DNA of 64,000 bases from Hyposmocoma kahamanoa (GCF_003589595.1 NW_020654810.1:13006638-13070637), one strand, 5' to 3'. Positions 1-11,225 are shown, counted from the first letter of the stretch. Notes: generated by a model not told the origin, from the letters alone. Program-made: numbers and translations.

Positions 1-528
1 GGTCACCGACTTTTGTTATATAAAACACAAGTACGGCATCATATGGAGTATTGCTCGCATCTCTGGGCAGGAGCTCTCAAATACCAGCTTGATCCATTTG
101 ACTCTATCCAACGTAGGGCTTTTCGTATTATCGATGATCCCAAACTCACAGACGGCATGGAGCCCCTTAGCTTACGGAGAGACGTTGGCTCTCTGTGTGT
201 GTTCTACCGTCTTTATAATGAGCAGTGCTCTGAGGAACTTTTCGGACTGGTGCCACCGTCTCGTTTCTACCATCGCACCTCCCGCCAAAGGAGTAGAGTC
301 CATCCCCACATCTTAGGCATCTCATTCGTTCCTTCCTCGAACCTGCAAGATGTGGAATGATCTTCCACCTTTGCATGGGGTTCTTCAAAAAGCGTGTTTA
401 CAGGGCTCTGAAAGGCTGGTAAAGCATAGGCAGCTCATCTGAGGTTGCAAATGTCCATGGGCGACGATGAATACCTCCCATCAAGTGCTTCGTTGGCTCG
501 TTTGCCTCCTTCTTTACATAAAAAAAAC
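1..528 (+). mobile_element. LINE reverse transcriptase C-terminal tail (CR1/jockey-like), 5' cut by window edge
   Basis: The frame from about 13 reads a post-RT C-terminal domain typical of lepidopteran LINEs (MEYCSHLWAG, IQRRAFRI, LRRDVGSLCVFYRLY, EELFGLVPP, YHRTSRQ). The first frame stops at 360, but a neighbouring frame continues the homology from about 320 (FKKRVYRALKGW, then stop at 421-423), so there is a frameshift near 320. The following 100 bases resemble the usual 3' tail of this class and end in an A-run at about 520-528. The upstream RT and endonuclease domains lie outside the window or are missing. A related tail recurs at 59005-60700. Confidence 0.8.
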
Positions 529-943
529 AACCTACTTAATCTCGAAAACACTCGACACATTCGTACTTATTCTATTTTCAATATTATTTAAATACAATCT
601 CAAGCACGTTGAAAGCTGCGCCTGCGCATTTACCATTCATGAATGCCTGAGCCAATTGAGGTTATTTGTTTGACGTGCCTTTCATTAGTTAGTAATACAA
701 AGCTATACCTACGAGGTGTAATAAAACTAAGGCTAATTTTATTAAAAGTTTTGATTTACAAATATTAATGTTTAATCTTATGATTGAAGTTATATGGTAA
801 CGATGTCGTTTACCTTTCTTCTGTTTTTGTATGGGAACGTCACCGCGCATGTTCAGAGTGCACGAAAGCTGCGTCCCTGCACGACGCACTACTGGTTAGA
901 ACTGGCATCTTACCTATTTCTACTACTGCCACCTTACATATTT

Positions 944-1202
944 AGTAGCAGTACAGCTCCTTGTGAAAGAGTTCGTCCAGGGTAGTACTGCCACCGTATC
1001 TATTTCTGCCGCCAAGCAGTAATGTCATCGTTTAAGTGTTCCAGTTTTGAAAGGTAAGAATGCTGGTGAAATTACAGGCACATGAGACATGTCAACTTAT
1101 GTGTCAGGGTGACAGACGCAGTGGCAGTGCCACTCAGATTTTTGCGATTTAAAGCTCTGAGTGGCACAGTAATTGTTATGGACAAGTGTGTAGCTTACCA
1201 CC
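944..1202 (+). repeat. SINE-1 copy A, 3' end truncated
   Basis: This is one of about 14 copies in the window of a repeat of roughly 290 bp. Landmarks in sense order are a gtagagctc-like head, a gttcgtccagg block, 'tttctgccgccaagcagtaatg', a block encoding 'ggtgaaattacaggcacatg', 'ctcagat..ttgcgatttaaagctc', and a 3' end 'gttcgtcccgtcacttgat' followed by poly-A in complete copies. This copy stops after the tagcttacca block and lacks the final 35 bp and poly-A. A partial duplicate of the head lies at about 905-940. Confidence 0.8.
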
Positions 1203-3527
1203 TGGGCAACCTGGGCAACAATCGGCGGGTACCGTACGCCGATTGGCAGCTCTTTCACCACGATGGCAAGCATTGTGGTGTATGCCATCGATATGGTAAA
1301 AAGAAGACTGCGGTTATTGACCTCGGGGTAGTTGGCACGACTTACATTTTTGGATTACGTATTACAGGCCATTGGACTCAGAGTTCAATCCCTCAAAGAA
1401 TCGTACTAAATTGCCAATCAGCCTAGACGCAGGCCATTTGTAATTTGTAACCGCAATTATGGCTATTATTTCATAATTGGTTAAAGATAATTGAAAATAA
1501 GATTAAATCAATTAAGTATAAGGCTATATTTCAATATTAAGACATAAAATGTCTATTCTCAAATTTTGCTAATACAACTATCTCCTTCAAACATTGTTAC
1601 GCCACCCACAGCGTTGGTTATTAAATAAACTGAAAGTAAGCCTGTATAATTTACCAATTCTATACAGCTCAACACGGTTAATAACGAGATTAGTTGATAA
1701 GAAACAGTAAAACTGTTATTTAATAGGATATTATTCATACGAGTGGAAAGTAATAGCGTTGATGTTTAGTTTAACAGCAATAGAGCTACAAACAGAAAAT
1801 GAACCACAGAACCGCGTAAAACAAAAAGTTGCTTAATTTGGATTGCGTTTTAATTTAGTATAACCTTCTCAAAGTTTTCAACAATAAATTTAATCTTACC
1901 TGAATGTGTCGTAATTAATTTACATTGCTGCTATTCGACATATCACCTGCCGTGGACATTTCATAACTAGGCATAGACTGGTCTGAGCTAATCGGTATCG
2001 ACTTGACAGATTGAAGGTTTTTCATAAGTACCTATTTCACTTCTACATAAACTTAGTGTTATCAATATTCATTAACAAGAAAACTAGTCATATAGATAAT
2101 TTAAAGACCAATTCAACCACTGATGCGGTAGTTGTAGAGGCGTGTTTCCGATTCGGTTTTTTATAACGATCGATTTTATTTATGAAAAAGTTATCGTGAC
2201 TGTGAGCGGGTTTAAAAAAGAAGATACTGTCTGATTGGGATCGTGATGTTGCGTTTGACAATTTGTGTACTCAAGAATTCAAGTGATGATTCACGTTCAT
2301 TTGGAAAAGAATCCGACGATTCGTTGTAATAAACAATAAGAATTTATTATAAATATTTATGATTTATTTCATTTCATCGTAATATAATAGACAGGTAACA
2401 AAAATAAACTTAAAAGCGTCGCTTCTATAAAATTAAAAAATAAAAGAGTCCAGGAAGTATTGAATTTGTTTGTCTACGGTTGTATGTCCATAGTTGCGGA
2501 ACTTCGGAGGCATATACGGATCCGTTGTACGGAGAATAGGCGCATTTGTTGTAAAATGTAACCGGCTCTAGTAGATGCAGTAGTAATAGCGGTTGTACTT
2601 CGTTATTTTAAGTAAATTATGGAACAGAAACGTTGTCCACTCCTCTTTTATATGTACTAGGTACTGTTTACACTGTTATATAGTATAAATTGTAATGCTC
2701 GGTTTTTGAAGAGTTCCTTTTCGTTTAACACATGAATGTAGAAAATGAAAAAAAATCTTTTCTCTGGAGGTTCTACATCGAGTTGTTTTTTCGGAACAAT
2801 ATCGATAGAGCTAAGCGGGCTAGCGCTACTATTGAATGTTACTATGAATAAATAGCACGTAAGTAAAACTGCCGATAGATAAACCGTACTCTATACGTTA
2901 TTATATTTCAAAGTCAATATGTCGATACTTTGCAATACTGAAAACGAATTTATTGTGTTTCTTGTGTTTCGTCGGTTTACTGTGGTCTGCATATACTTCA
3001 AATCGTCATCTTTGCTGACAAAATAAAAAAGATTGGAAAGTTCTATACTATCTATGTGCATTTCTGGGTGGTATTGGATATATCCATCAATACAAACAAC
3101 TTTTACTACGGGTACCTCTTTGAAATGGCAAAAAGGAATATTAAATCCGTCTATTCAAACTTAATAAGGCGAAAAATGTTGTTCTTTTTTTTCTGTTTTT
3201 TGTCGAAACAATCTCAACAAAACCTGTTTGAGCGTAATTACAAAATCTGAATCTTAAAGCCCTAAGTGCGGTAAACGGATATGGCTATTTACGTAAAATT
3301 GGTTATAAGTGGTACGTGTATTCGTGGTTAACCTGGGGAATTTTTGTTTTTATAAAAACTGGCTGAAAGCGTCCATCCGACTGATGGAAGACCCCGGATC
3401 TGCTATAGTATTTAAAACGACTGCGCTACTTTCAAAATTAATGTATATTTACGGTCGCTTTAGATGTCTGAAGGATTGTTGTTTGATAATAGTTTGTATA
3501 AGGCCAAGAAACACATCGCTACCCGTG
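1203..3527. other. AT-rich region with no recognised gene
   Basis: No open frame here resembles a protein family I know. Short open frames at 1082-1426, 3056-3250 and 3309-3536 have no recognisable motifs, and the first overlaps SINE-1. No RNA gene or structured repeat was recognised. Confidence 0.6.
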
Positions 3528-3695
3528 ATAGCCTAATGGTTTAATCTACCGCCATTCAAGCAGTAAGGTCGTGGGTTCGAGTCCGGATTAGCACTTCTGA
3601 GTTTTTCGCAATTTATGTGCGAAATTGAATTTCAAATTTACCATGGGCTTTTCGGTGAAGGAAAAACCTGCACATGTAAATTAATGAATAAATTG
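3528..3695 (+). repeat. SINE-4 copy, tRNA-derived
   Basis: The head contains an A-box-like tagcctaatgg and a B-box ggttcgagtcc about 45 bp apart, the spacing of a tRNA-derived RNA polymerase III promoter. The body (gagtttttcgcaattt, then gcttttcggtgaagg) is shared with copies at 61523-61745 (+) and 53865-54108 (-). It does not fold as a functional tRNA because no acceptor pairing is seen around it. This copy is shorter at the 3' end than the one at 61523. Confidence 0.7.
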
Positions 3696-3813
3696 TAGAT
3701 GTTCAAGCAGTGTGCCACATAAGAACCTAGAAGACATGTTTTGTTTATTTATAACATATTTGCTCGTACAGTGGCTGAAATCACACCAATTTCAATATCG
3801 TAATGTATTTCAT

Positions 3814-3880
3814 TACGCACTTGTGCGTTATAGTAATGTAAAACGCACAAGTGCGTTATTATAATGTAAAACGCACGAGT
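3814..3880. repeat. Tandem palindromic motif upstream of the Crypton
   Basis: Two 14-bp palindromes, acgcacttgtgcgt (about 3815-3828) and acgcacaagtgcgt (about 3843-3856), are followed by a half-copy acgcacgag. They are spaced by a repeated ttat..taatgtaaa block of about 28 bp. The array lies about 370 bp 5' of the Crypton start codon. It may be a subterminal repeat or promoter element of that transposon, which is inference; it could also be an unrelated short tandem repeat. Confidence 0.5.
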
Positions 3881-4250
3881 TTTTTTAAAATAAAGTAACA
3901 TGCACGGTTTTTTAAGATGCTCCGTCTAAAAATGAACGATACTTTTTTAAATCTTTGCAAAGAGTTTTTATGTTAGAAAAGTGGTCAATATTTTATGAAT
4001 AAAATTAACTTTGGGAGATAAAATATAGTAAATAAACATTTAATTCTTTCATTTAATTAATTTTGACAATAAATTACAACCATTTATCTGTAACAAAAAC
4101 ACAAAATTATTAATTTACTTTATTAGTAACACTGGCTATTTTTATACCTGTGCCTAAAAAAAACGTTGATACGCGCGCATGGCTAATTTGTGGACAAGTA
4201 AAAATTATTCCGCGCGTTTTTTCTTTTAGCTGTATTGTTTTTATTTAAAA

Positions 4251-5534
4251 ATGTCGTCAAGTAGTGATGAATTTATTAATTTGACACCGCCACAAGTCTT
4301 AATCGCAGCGAAAAAGGCTACTCTAAGCCTCTTACCTGAAAAATCGACCGATAGATACTTACAAGCGTATCAAAATTTCATCATATGGAAAACAAGCAAA
4401 GATGCAAATTCATTTTCAGAAAATGTGGTTTTAGTTATTTCATGGAACTTTTTAAAAATATAAGTCAAGCTCATTGTGGTGCTACTATTCAATGCTAAAA
4501 AGCACTATGAAAACAAACCATGGTATTGATATAAAGTCATACTCCAACTTGATAGCATTTCTAAAAAGACGCTCAGATGGCCATGTAAGTAAAAAGTCGA
4601 AAGTATTTTCGGCTGACAATATCAAGAAGTTCCTAAAAGAAGCTTCGGATTGGCGATATTTGGCAACAAAGGTCAGTTGCAACTAAATTATTGTTATTAA
4701 TTTCTTTCACTTTCGTATTTCTTTACAATATAGGTCTTTATACGTTATTTTTATCTCTTTTCAGGTTGTATTAATATTCGGTATAAATGGTGCATGTAGA
4801 CGTCAAGAGTTGGCAAACATAACAACTAATGATGTCGAGAACCACGGGCGGGTTCTTCTTGTCCAGGTCAAAAACACAAAAAATAAAATTCCAATGTCGT
4901 TCAAATACAGGGGCCTTTTTACGACGTAGTGAAGAAATACGAAGCGCTTCGTTCAACAAAAGCTAATTCCAACAGATTTTTTCAAAATTACCAAAATGGA
5001 AAATGCACTAACCAACCCATTGGCATTAATAAATTGGGAGCAATGCCGAAAGAAATTGCCACTTTCTTAAATTTGCCTCAAGCACATGAATACACAGGGC
5101 ACAGTTTCAGAAGGTCCTCGGCTACGTTGCTCGCCGATTCAGGTGCGGACTTATTGACACTAAAACACCACGGAGGATGGCGGTCAAGCAATGTAGCCGA
5201 AGGATACATAGAAGACTCGATAAGAAATAAAGAAGGAATTAGCTCTCGCATTACAAGGAATATAAATTTGGAGTCAAGTGTTGACTTTCAACCATCTACG
5301 AGCACACACGTGTACATTCCACCATCGTCACCGCAGCCGCAACCGCCTCCGCCGCCGCCACCGACTGTAGAACTCTGTGGTCTCGTTTCTCCTACTTTCA
5401 CTCAAGAGAGTGAGAGAGAGACTGGGGAGATTGTAACTAATAATAATAACTTGACAACATTAAAAATGCCAACTGGCAATGTAACAATCACTTTTAAAAA
5501 TTGTTCAAATTTCTATAACTGCTTTAACAAGTAA
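4251..5534 (+). pseudogene. Crypton tyrosine-recombinase (YR) transposase, frameshifted
   Basis: Cryptons are DNA elements that move with a tyrosine recombinase rather than a DDE transposase. The ATG at 4251 begins MSSSSDEF and a typical N-terminal core-binding region. Homology then moves between frames near 4430 (to the YFMELF reading) and near 4455 (to SSLWCYYSMLKS). A gt-ag intron of 93 nt fits exactly at 4672-4764 (donor gtcagt, acceptor tttcag) and joins ATK to VVLIFG. The catalytic half carries GACRR (first Arg, about 4789-4803), HSFRR (His-x-x-Arg, about 5099-5113), HHGGW (about 5166-5180) and a candidate nucleophile Tyr in GYIEDS (about 5210). A one-base loss in the T-run near 4916-4920 is the third frameshift. 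The C-terminus is a proline-rich tail ending at the stop 5532-5534. All catalytic residues are visible, but three frame changes make this copy unlikely to be active unless they are assembly errors. Confidence 0.8.
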
Positions 5535-5539
5535 TTAAA

Positions 5540-6007
5540 GATTTATTCGTTTAAGAAAGTCATAGTCTTATTTATTTCCTCGCAAATATGTTATAAAACG
5601 TCGTATGACATACGTGCGCTTTGAAAATTACATTTTCAACTTACCGCACTTATATCATAATGTACTATTATTTATTTATACAGGACATTCCACATAGAAA
5701 AACAATACACGTTATATATCGAACATAATAGCTTCAAAACCACTTAAAAACTAAACGCTACTACAGTTAAGGAACATCACAGCATACAATACAACAATAT
5801 GCAATGAAATATTAACAAAATTATTGTTGTTTGAAATTATGCCAATATATAATTAATCTATCTACCTATAAAATCGAAAAAACACAAACTGATTTAAAAA
5901 CTAAAATATTAAAATAGAAATTTCAGAGAATTTACGAAGTACTATAAAATTAATTGAAATGTAATTTATGTAATATAGATTTTAAGACTTTCGTGATTAT
6001 TCACTAA
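5540..6007. other. Crypton 3' flank, no gene recognised
   Basis: This AT-rich stretch may hold the 3' untranslated part of the Crypton; its 3' boundary cannot be placed because Cryptons lack terminal inverted repeats. No coding or RNA signature was seen. Confidence 0.45.
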
Positions 6008-6161
6008 ATGATTATCACTAGTATCAGGTTTCTTACCACGGTATGACTTCTTTTTATTTTCCCGTCAACCCGTGACCATGGAGCGTGCAACCGTTCCGAA
6101 ATATCGGGAAAATAAAAAGAAGTCACACCGTGGTAAGAAACCTGATACTAGTGATAATCAT
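6008..6161. mobile_element. Foldback element with 56-bp near-perfect inverted arms
   Basis: The left arm 6008-6064 (atgattatcactagtatcag onward) is matched by the reverse complement of 6105-6161 with only one or two differences over about 56 bp. The 40-bp centre contains gtgaccatgg and ccgttccgaaa, a core that resembles the centre of the FB2 foldbacks at 27037 and 40154. No open frame is present, so any transposase must act in trans. The exact ends and target duplication are ambiguous because the palindrome runs to the edges. Confidence 0.8.
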
Positions 6162-6999
6162 GTAATTTATGTATTTATAATATCACTTAACTTTCTTTTG
6201 TAGCTATTTAACCTGTTTTATTGTCATACAAAAGAAACCATATGCTTGCGGTATTAGTTATACTTTTAGACGCTGTAATGTTAACCGCTATGAAAACTAC
6301 GCAAGGTTAAATTATTGTTAACCAGAAAATTAAATAATTTGCATACTTTTACGCTGCCTGTCAAAAAAAAAACTTGACGGCTTAGTAAAGCGCTGACACA
6401 AAATGTGCGAGTAAGTCTTAGTGATAAAAAAACTAATAAAAAACTCATGTATAAATTAATTAGTACTTTACTCGAAAATATCGCGGAGGTCAAAATACCC
6501 TGTATCTAACACGCTGTGTCTAATGATCCGTGACAACCGATTCGACGTTACATTTCGTCATGTCCGGTTCCGGCTGACGAAGCAATACACTTAAATTATC
6601 TATTTTCATTTAAATACGTGGTTGTTGACTTGTAAATGTTGTAATTTGCAAGCTTAGTGTAATAAGGCCACATTTGTAAAATGATAATTTTCTAGGAGAG
6701 GGGTTTAAATTTTCTATGATCGAAATGAAATTACTCCTTCCGGACTATGGGGTCCATTTTTAGTTCCACTAGTGGTTCCAGTAGGATTTTGAAGTACTCG
6801 TGTCTCCATTGCATGTTTGTATGCAACAAGACCATATGTATACAAAATGTTGTTTCTTCTTATGACCGCTGGGGGCGCTGTATAAATTACCAAATAAAAT
6901 TGTGAAGTAATTTATGCGGTCGCTAGCGACAACTGTAAATAATTAATAAATAAATAAATATAAGACAACATCACATACGTTCCTCTGATCCGAAAGCAA
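6162..6999. other. No gene recognised; possible retroposon tail
   Basis: The sequence is AT-rich. A possible retroposon 3' end lies at about 6730-6962, finishing in an (aata)n run, but no coding homology was seen and I cannot assign it. The minus-strand open frame 6281-6493 has no recognisable motif. Confidence 0.4.
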
Positions 7000-7185
7000 G
7001 TGGATAAAGCACTTGTGTTATGAAAATCGGAAACAACGACGGTACCACGAACACCCAGACCCGAGACAATATAGAAAAGTTAGTTTTCTACACTGATTTG
7101 ACCGGGGCTCGAACCCGGTACCTCAGAGATGGCGACACCATGAAAACCGGTGTGCAAGCCACTCGACCACGGAAGCCGTAAAAAA
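7000..7185 (-). repeat. SINE-6 copy, tRNA-derived
   Basis: On the minus strand the head reads ggcttccgtggtcgagtgg (A-box-like) followed about 45 bp later by ggttcgagccc (B box) near 7106-7116, then a body with gtctcgggtctgggtgttcg. A fragment of the same body recurs at 7928-7966 in the other orientation. The arrangement looks like a tRNA gene, but the 3' acceptor pairing is poor and it continues into a SINE body, so it is called a SINE. Confidence 0.6.
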
Positions 7186-7621
7186 AATCTGTATAATATA
7201 ATGAGGTAGAGGCACTGATCTTATGTAGTTTTATGATACGAATGGTACCAAATACTGATTGTGTTTAGCAAAAATTGCAAAATATTGAGTTTCGCATTGA
7301 TATTTTTTATAAATGTACAGTTTCTAACTAGGCTTTAATTGCGGCTGTCAAACAGAACTAAAATATTCTTGAGTAATTAATATAAATAGTTCTATTTCAA
7401 CATGAGACACTTTTAAAGGAAACTTGTATGCAAAATAAGTGACAGTACATTCCGCAATGCAATAAGTATTAATACTGTGTTTCAAAATTGAATTAAATTA
7501 TTTATTTCATGCTTTAAGATGCTAATATTTTATTATTAGAACTGATAGACTATATATATATAGATGATAGACTATACATCATAAATATATATATAACTAT
7601 TTTTTCGGACTCCAGATCTCA

Positions 7622-7710
7622 GTAAGCCATGTGACCATGGGACCTGTAAAAACCCCGAAGCGTTGGTTTGCTTGAAAAAATAAATACACGCCATTTAAAT
7701 CCGATGAAAC
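7622..7710. mobile_element. FB2 foldback fragment (one arm)
   Basis: The stretch contains gtgaccatgggacctgtaaa, then cgaagcgttggtttgcttga and atttaaatccg. These match the centre and right arm of the complete FB2 copies at 27037-27248 and 40154-40377. The left arm is missing. Confidence 0.65.
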
Positions 7711-7927
7711 CAAAAAGAAGATGTATTGTTTGAGGGAAGATATTTGTAATACGAAGAAAGTTATTAACGAGATGATCAGTGATAGACATGATAGAAATGA
7801 TTGGAAGAGGAAATCATATTGACTATAAATAATGAGATGAAGTTATAGGTTGAGAATATAAAACATTCGGAACAAGGAAACTGATAGAATTAAACAACCT
7901 ATGTAAAAAAAAAACTAACTTTTTAAT

Positions 7928-7966
7928 ATTGTCTCGAGACTGGGTGTTAGTGGTATCGTCGTTCGT
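7928..7966 (+). repeat. SINE-6 body fragment
   Basis: The block gtctcgagactgggtgttag is the inverted counterpart of the SINE-6 body at about 7020-7070. It abuts the SINE-1 copy that follows. Confidence 0.5.
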
Positions 7967-8397
7967 GTTCATAACAATTGCAGTACCATAAAGCTTTACA
8001 TCGTAAAGATCTGAGGGGTACTCCCTCGGCGCCGGTAACCCTGATACATAATTAAAACGTCAGGTTCCATGTGCCTGTAATTTCACCAGTATCGGAACGT
8101 AGTAATGCTCACTTTAGTGCTTGGCGGCAGAAATAGATAAAGTGGCAGTACTTCCCTGGACACCACAGGGGTGAGTGGCGAGTCTTAACGGGATGCCACG
8201 GGCTGGTACCGGTGGGTGAGGGTGCATACTCGGGTTTTTAGTGGGTAGGCCTCGGAGGATCCATGGAGGAGAGTCCCACATAACTCCGCCATGTCATCGC
8301 CCGCGGCGGGATATGCGTAACGCATTTTCCTGTGTACAAAAAAGTCATTCCCTGGACGAATTTTTTCACAAAGAGCTCTACTGCCACTAAAATGCCT
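7967..8397 (-). repeat. SINE-1 copy B, interrupted by an R1-type LINE tail
   Basis: SINE-1 runs on the minus strand from 7967 to 8161 and resumes at about 8345-8397 (cctggacgaattttttcac, agctctactgccactaaa). The 5' and 3' parts are separated by the insertion at 8162-8344, flanked by a 10-bp direct repeat ttccctggac. The SINE 3' poly-A end is missing. Confidence 0.75.
8162..8344 (+). mobile_element. R1-clade LINE 3' tail, severely 5' truncated
   Basis: The GC-rich insert (gtgggtaggcctcg, gagagtcccacataac, gcgtaacgcatttt, ending in an A-run) matches the inverted segment at 35938-36150 and, at its end, the 3' tail of the R1-clade element at 37935-37970. Flanking copies of ttccctggac at 8152-8161 and 8346-8355 are a 10-bp target-site duplication, so this is a bona fide short retrotransposition into SINE-1. 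Confidence 0.75.
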
Positions 8398-8874
8398 ACA
8401 ACAGAGGATACACACAGCATATCGACTGTGAACTGTGAACGATGAAGAAAAAAAATTGTTTGAGTAATTTATATAGCATCTGGTTTATCAAATAAAAATA
8501 TAAATGACGCTAACAATTTTTTTCTTAATCGTGTATAGTTGTCAAAATTGAGATAGCACCGGTTGCCAGTTCACAGTCAATATGTACAATTCTCCTGTGA
8601 CTCAGTCGACGCTGAAACAGCAACGATTGAAAATCAGCATCTGTCTTGCCCGAGATAGACTTTTTGCTGATTTGTGACTTCTTCCCTTTTGTCTACTGTG
8701 CATACTTACTGACCCAAAAAAATTTGTCAGTAATGAATAACTTAGTGATAAATATTAGATTTAAGTGACTCAATTGAATAAACGTTTCTCTTTCTTTCTT
8801 TATCCATTGACAGTGGGCAGTTTGAGTTTTGGTTTGTATTGATGTACTCATAATTGTAACTTTTTTATAAAAAA
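8398..8874. other. No gene recognised
   Basis: AT-rich sequence with no coding, RNA or repeat signature that I could support. Confidence 0.5.
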
Positions 8875-9130
8875 ATCCGACCTCTATAGGTTGTGGAATT
8901 ACATTTATTTACAAAGTGCGCGAAACCGGATTTATTCCTTACCACCCTTAGAGGTGGAATATTTTCTACAAATTTAAATGGGACCAACGCTGAGGTACCC
9001 TCTTATCAAAAAAAATAAGAATAATCAAAATCGGTTCAGAAATGAGTTTTCTCGTAACATACATACAAAAAAACACAATCGAATTGAGAACCTCCTCCTT
9101 TTTTTGAAGTGGTTAAAAATCGGATATTTT
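8875..9130 (+). repeat. repD interspersed repeat
   Basis: Landmarks are cccttagaggtggaatattt, gggaccaacgctgaggtacc, aaaatcggttcagaaatgag, cgtaacatacatacaaaa and a tgaagtggttaaaaatcgg end. The same blocks occur inverted at 57640-57800 and more diverged at 18740-18965. The wide spread and lack of coding sequence suggest a non-autonomous element of undetermined class. Confidence 0.6.
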
Positions 9131-9665
9131 TTTCTTTACTTAATCAACTATCCATTTTTATACCACAGAGTTCCTTTAGTCTAAAACTAGACCTATAGGT
9201 ACATAGTGGATACATAAGTTCCAATAAAAGCTCCTATATACGTACGCCAATTACTCGTATATACAATGATAATAAAACCTATTATATAAATGTAAATACT
9301 TTTCATAGCAATGTAATTTGATATGTATTCAGTGTAGCTGCAGTTGTGACTGTGGGTCTTAGTTGTAATTAGAGTCCATAAAAAATGCAACATGTATTCG
9401 GTAATCGTATCAGTAGTAATATTATGGCTGTAGGTATCTGATTGATTGTACACTATTTTGCGTAGATACCTTGTGGAGTGTGTTGCCATGTTTTATTTTC
9501 TTAGTATTAAATTATATATATGGTAATTGGAAATATCTATAGCTGTCATGTATATAACAACTGTAATAACGATTAGTATTTTGTAGATTGTAAGATAATT
9601 GAACGAGTCCAAAATAAATTTCTGAAATTCTTGTGCTATAAAATGAGTAAGTCTTATAATTCATG
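9131..9665. other. AT-rich sequence before the gap, no gene recognised
   Basis: Open frames here are low-complexity Tyr/Ile-rich translations of AT-rich DNA and carry no motifs. Confidence 0.5.
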
Positions 9666-10065
9666 NNNNNNNNNNNNNNNNNNNNNNNNNNNNNNNNNNN
9701 NNNNNNNNNNNNNNNNNNNNNNNNNNNNNNNNNNNNNNNNNNNNNNNNNNNNNNNNNNNNNNNNNNNNNNNNNNNNNNNNNNNNNNNNNNNNNNNNNNNN
9801 NNNNNNNNNNNNNNNNNNNNNNNNNNNNNNNNNNNNNNNNNNNNNNNNNNNNNNNNNNNNNNNNNNNNNNNNNNNNNNNNNNNNNNNNNNNNNNNNNNNN
9901 NNNNNNNNNNNNNNNNNNNNNNNNNNNNNNNNNNNNNNNNNNNNNNNNNNNNNNNNNNNNNNNNNNNNNNNNNNNNNNNNNNNNNNNNNNNNNNNNNNNN
10001 NNNNNNNNNNNNNNNNNNNNNNNNNNNNNNNNNNNNNNNNNNNNNNNNNNNNNNNNNNNNNNNNN
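9666..10065. other. Assembly gap (400 N)
   Basis: A run of exactly 400 N. The right edge opens in agtaagtaagtaataa and an (aata)n run, the kind of simple repeat that often ends an RTE-type LINE and that breaks assemblies. Confidence 0.99.
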
Positions 10066-10573
10066 AGTAAGTAAGTAATAAACAAATAAATAAATAAGAT
10101 ATAAAATACTTTGTACCACAAGAGTGACTAAAATAGTCATAGTTTATGTGGGCGACTTTGTACAAAAAGAAGAAGATATCGACTCATCCGAAGAACAGAG
10201 CCCGATGTGATTGTTGATGATGAGAATAAGTACGTTACGAGAACAATTTCGTTATTCAAACTATGTTCTATGTAAAGGTATTTTGAGAATTTATATATCT
10301 TACTTCGTTTCGGAAATATAAAATCGAACAAAGGTCGATCTGACGTCCACAGCGAAGAAGAACGAACGAAATGTACTATGTCCTGAGAACAAGTAGTCTT
10401 ACACATAGACCTTTGTTCTACGGATGTGTCGATATGTGACATTCACACGGTTCTACGACTGAGACACATGGGAACACAAAAAAAACAAATGAGAGACTTA
10501 TATTAATTTGAACAAATTAATGTATACAAATATTTGCGAAGATAAACAAAACAAACGATAAATAGATTGATTT
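10066..10573. other. No gene recognised
   Basis: The minus-strand open frame 10137-10442 (101 codons) has no recognisable domain and its composition follows the local DNA. No RNA gene or repeat family was recognised. Confidence 0.45.
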
Positions 10574-10855
10574 GACGGGACGAACAAGTCGTGCGCCTGA
10601 TGGTAAACTCCTGTCCATAACAGTTATAGTGTCAGATTTTAAATGGCGTAGACCTGAGAGGCATTCCACTGCACCTGTCACCCTGACACATAAGTTGACA
10701 AGTCCCATATCTGCCTATAATGTCACCAGAATCCTTACCCTTTAAAATCAGAACGTTGTAATGCTCACATCTCTGCTTGGCGACAGAAATAGGTAAGAGA
10801 TGGCAGTACTTCTCAGGACGAACTCTTTCACAAAGACCTCTACTGTTACTAAATG
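10574..10855 (-). repeat. SINE-1 copy C, near full length
   Basis: It begins gacgggacgaacaagtcgtg and ends ctctactgttactaaat, spanning nearly the whole SINE-1 consensus on the minus strand. The poly-T expected just upstream (the reversed poly-A) is not clear, so the 3' tail is lost or mutated. Confidence 0.8.
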
Positions 10856-11225
10856 CTACCGATCTAGACAGTCCAACATACTGATCCTGTTAATCTTATG
10901 CACACACAAACATATACAAGTGTACGGGAAAATAATATACTTTATGTCAAATTTAACTATAACTAATGCAATGGCACTAAAACATGTTTTGTAGATTTTT
11001 TATATGTAATAAATAAAAAAATCAATAAGTAAACATTTAGTAACAGTAGAACTACTTGTGAAATATTTCGTGAAGAGAAGTACTGCCACCATACATATTT
11101 CTGCCGCCAAATAGTAATATTATCGGGTTCCGGTTGTGCAGCCCAGTGAAACTACAGGCACATGGGACTTACCAACTTTATGTCTCAGGGTAACGGGTGC
11201 ACAGGCAGTTCCCCTGAGATGCATT

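Noticed and set aside
1082..1426. 114-codon open frame
   Set aside because: Its first 120 bases are SINE-1 copy A and the rest shows no domain; a shadow of the repeat.
3811..3880. CRISPR-like short repeats
   Set aside because: Only two to three units, palindromic cores, eukaryotic TE context; no CRISPR array.
7095..7185. Possible tRNA gene on the minus strand
   Set aside because: A and B boxes are present, but acceptor-stem pairing is poor and the sequence continues into a repeated body; treated as SINE-6.
9512..10165. Long open frames spanning 9512-10165
   Set aside because: They consist of N bases from the assembly gap.
10574..10855. SINE-1 as a Helitron fragment
   Set aside because: In the opposite orientation the copies at 31262 and 11045 end in poly-A, which indicates retroposition rather than Helitron-type CTRR ends.
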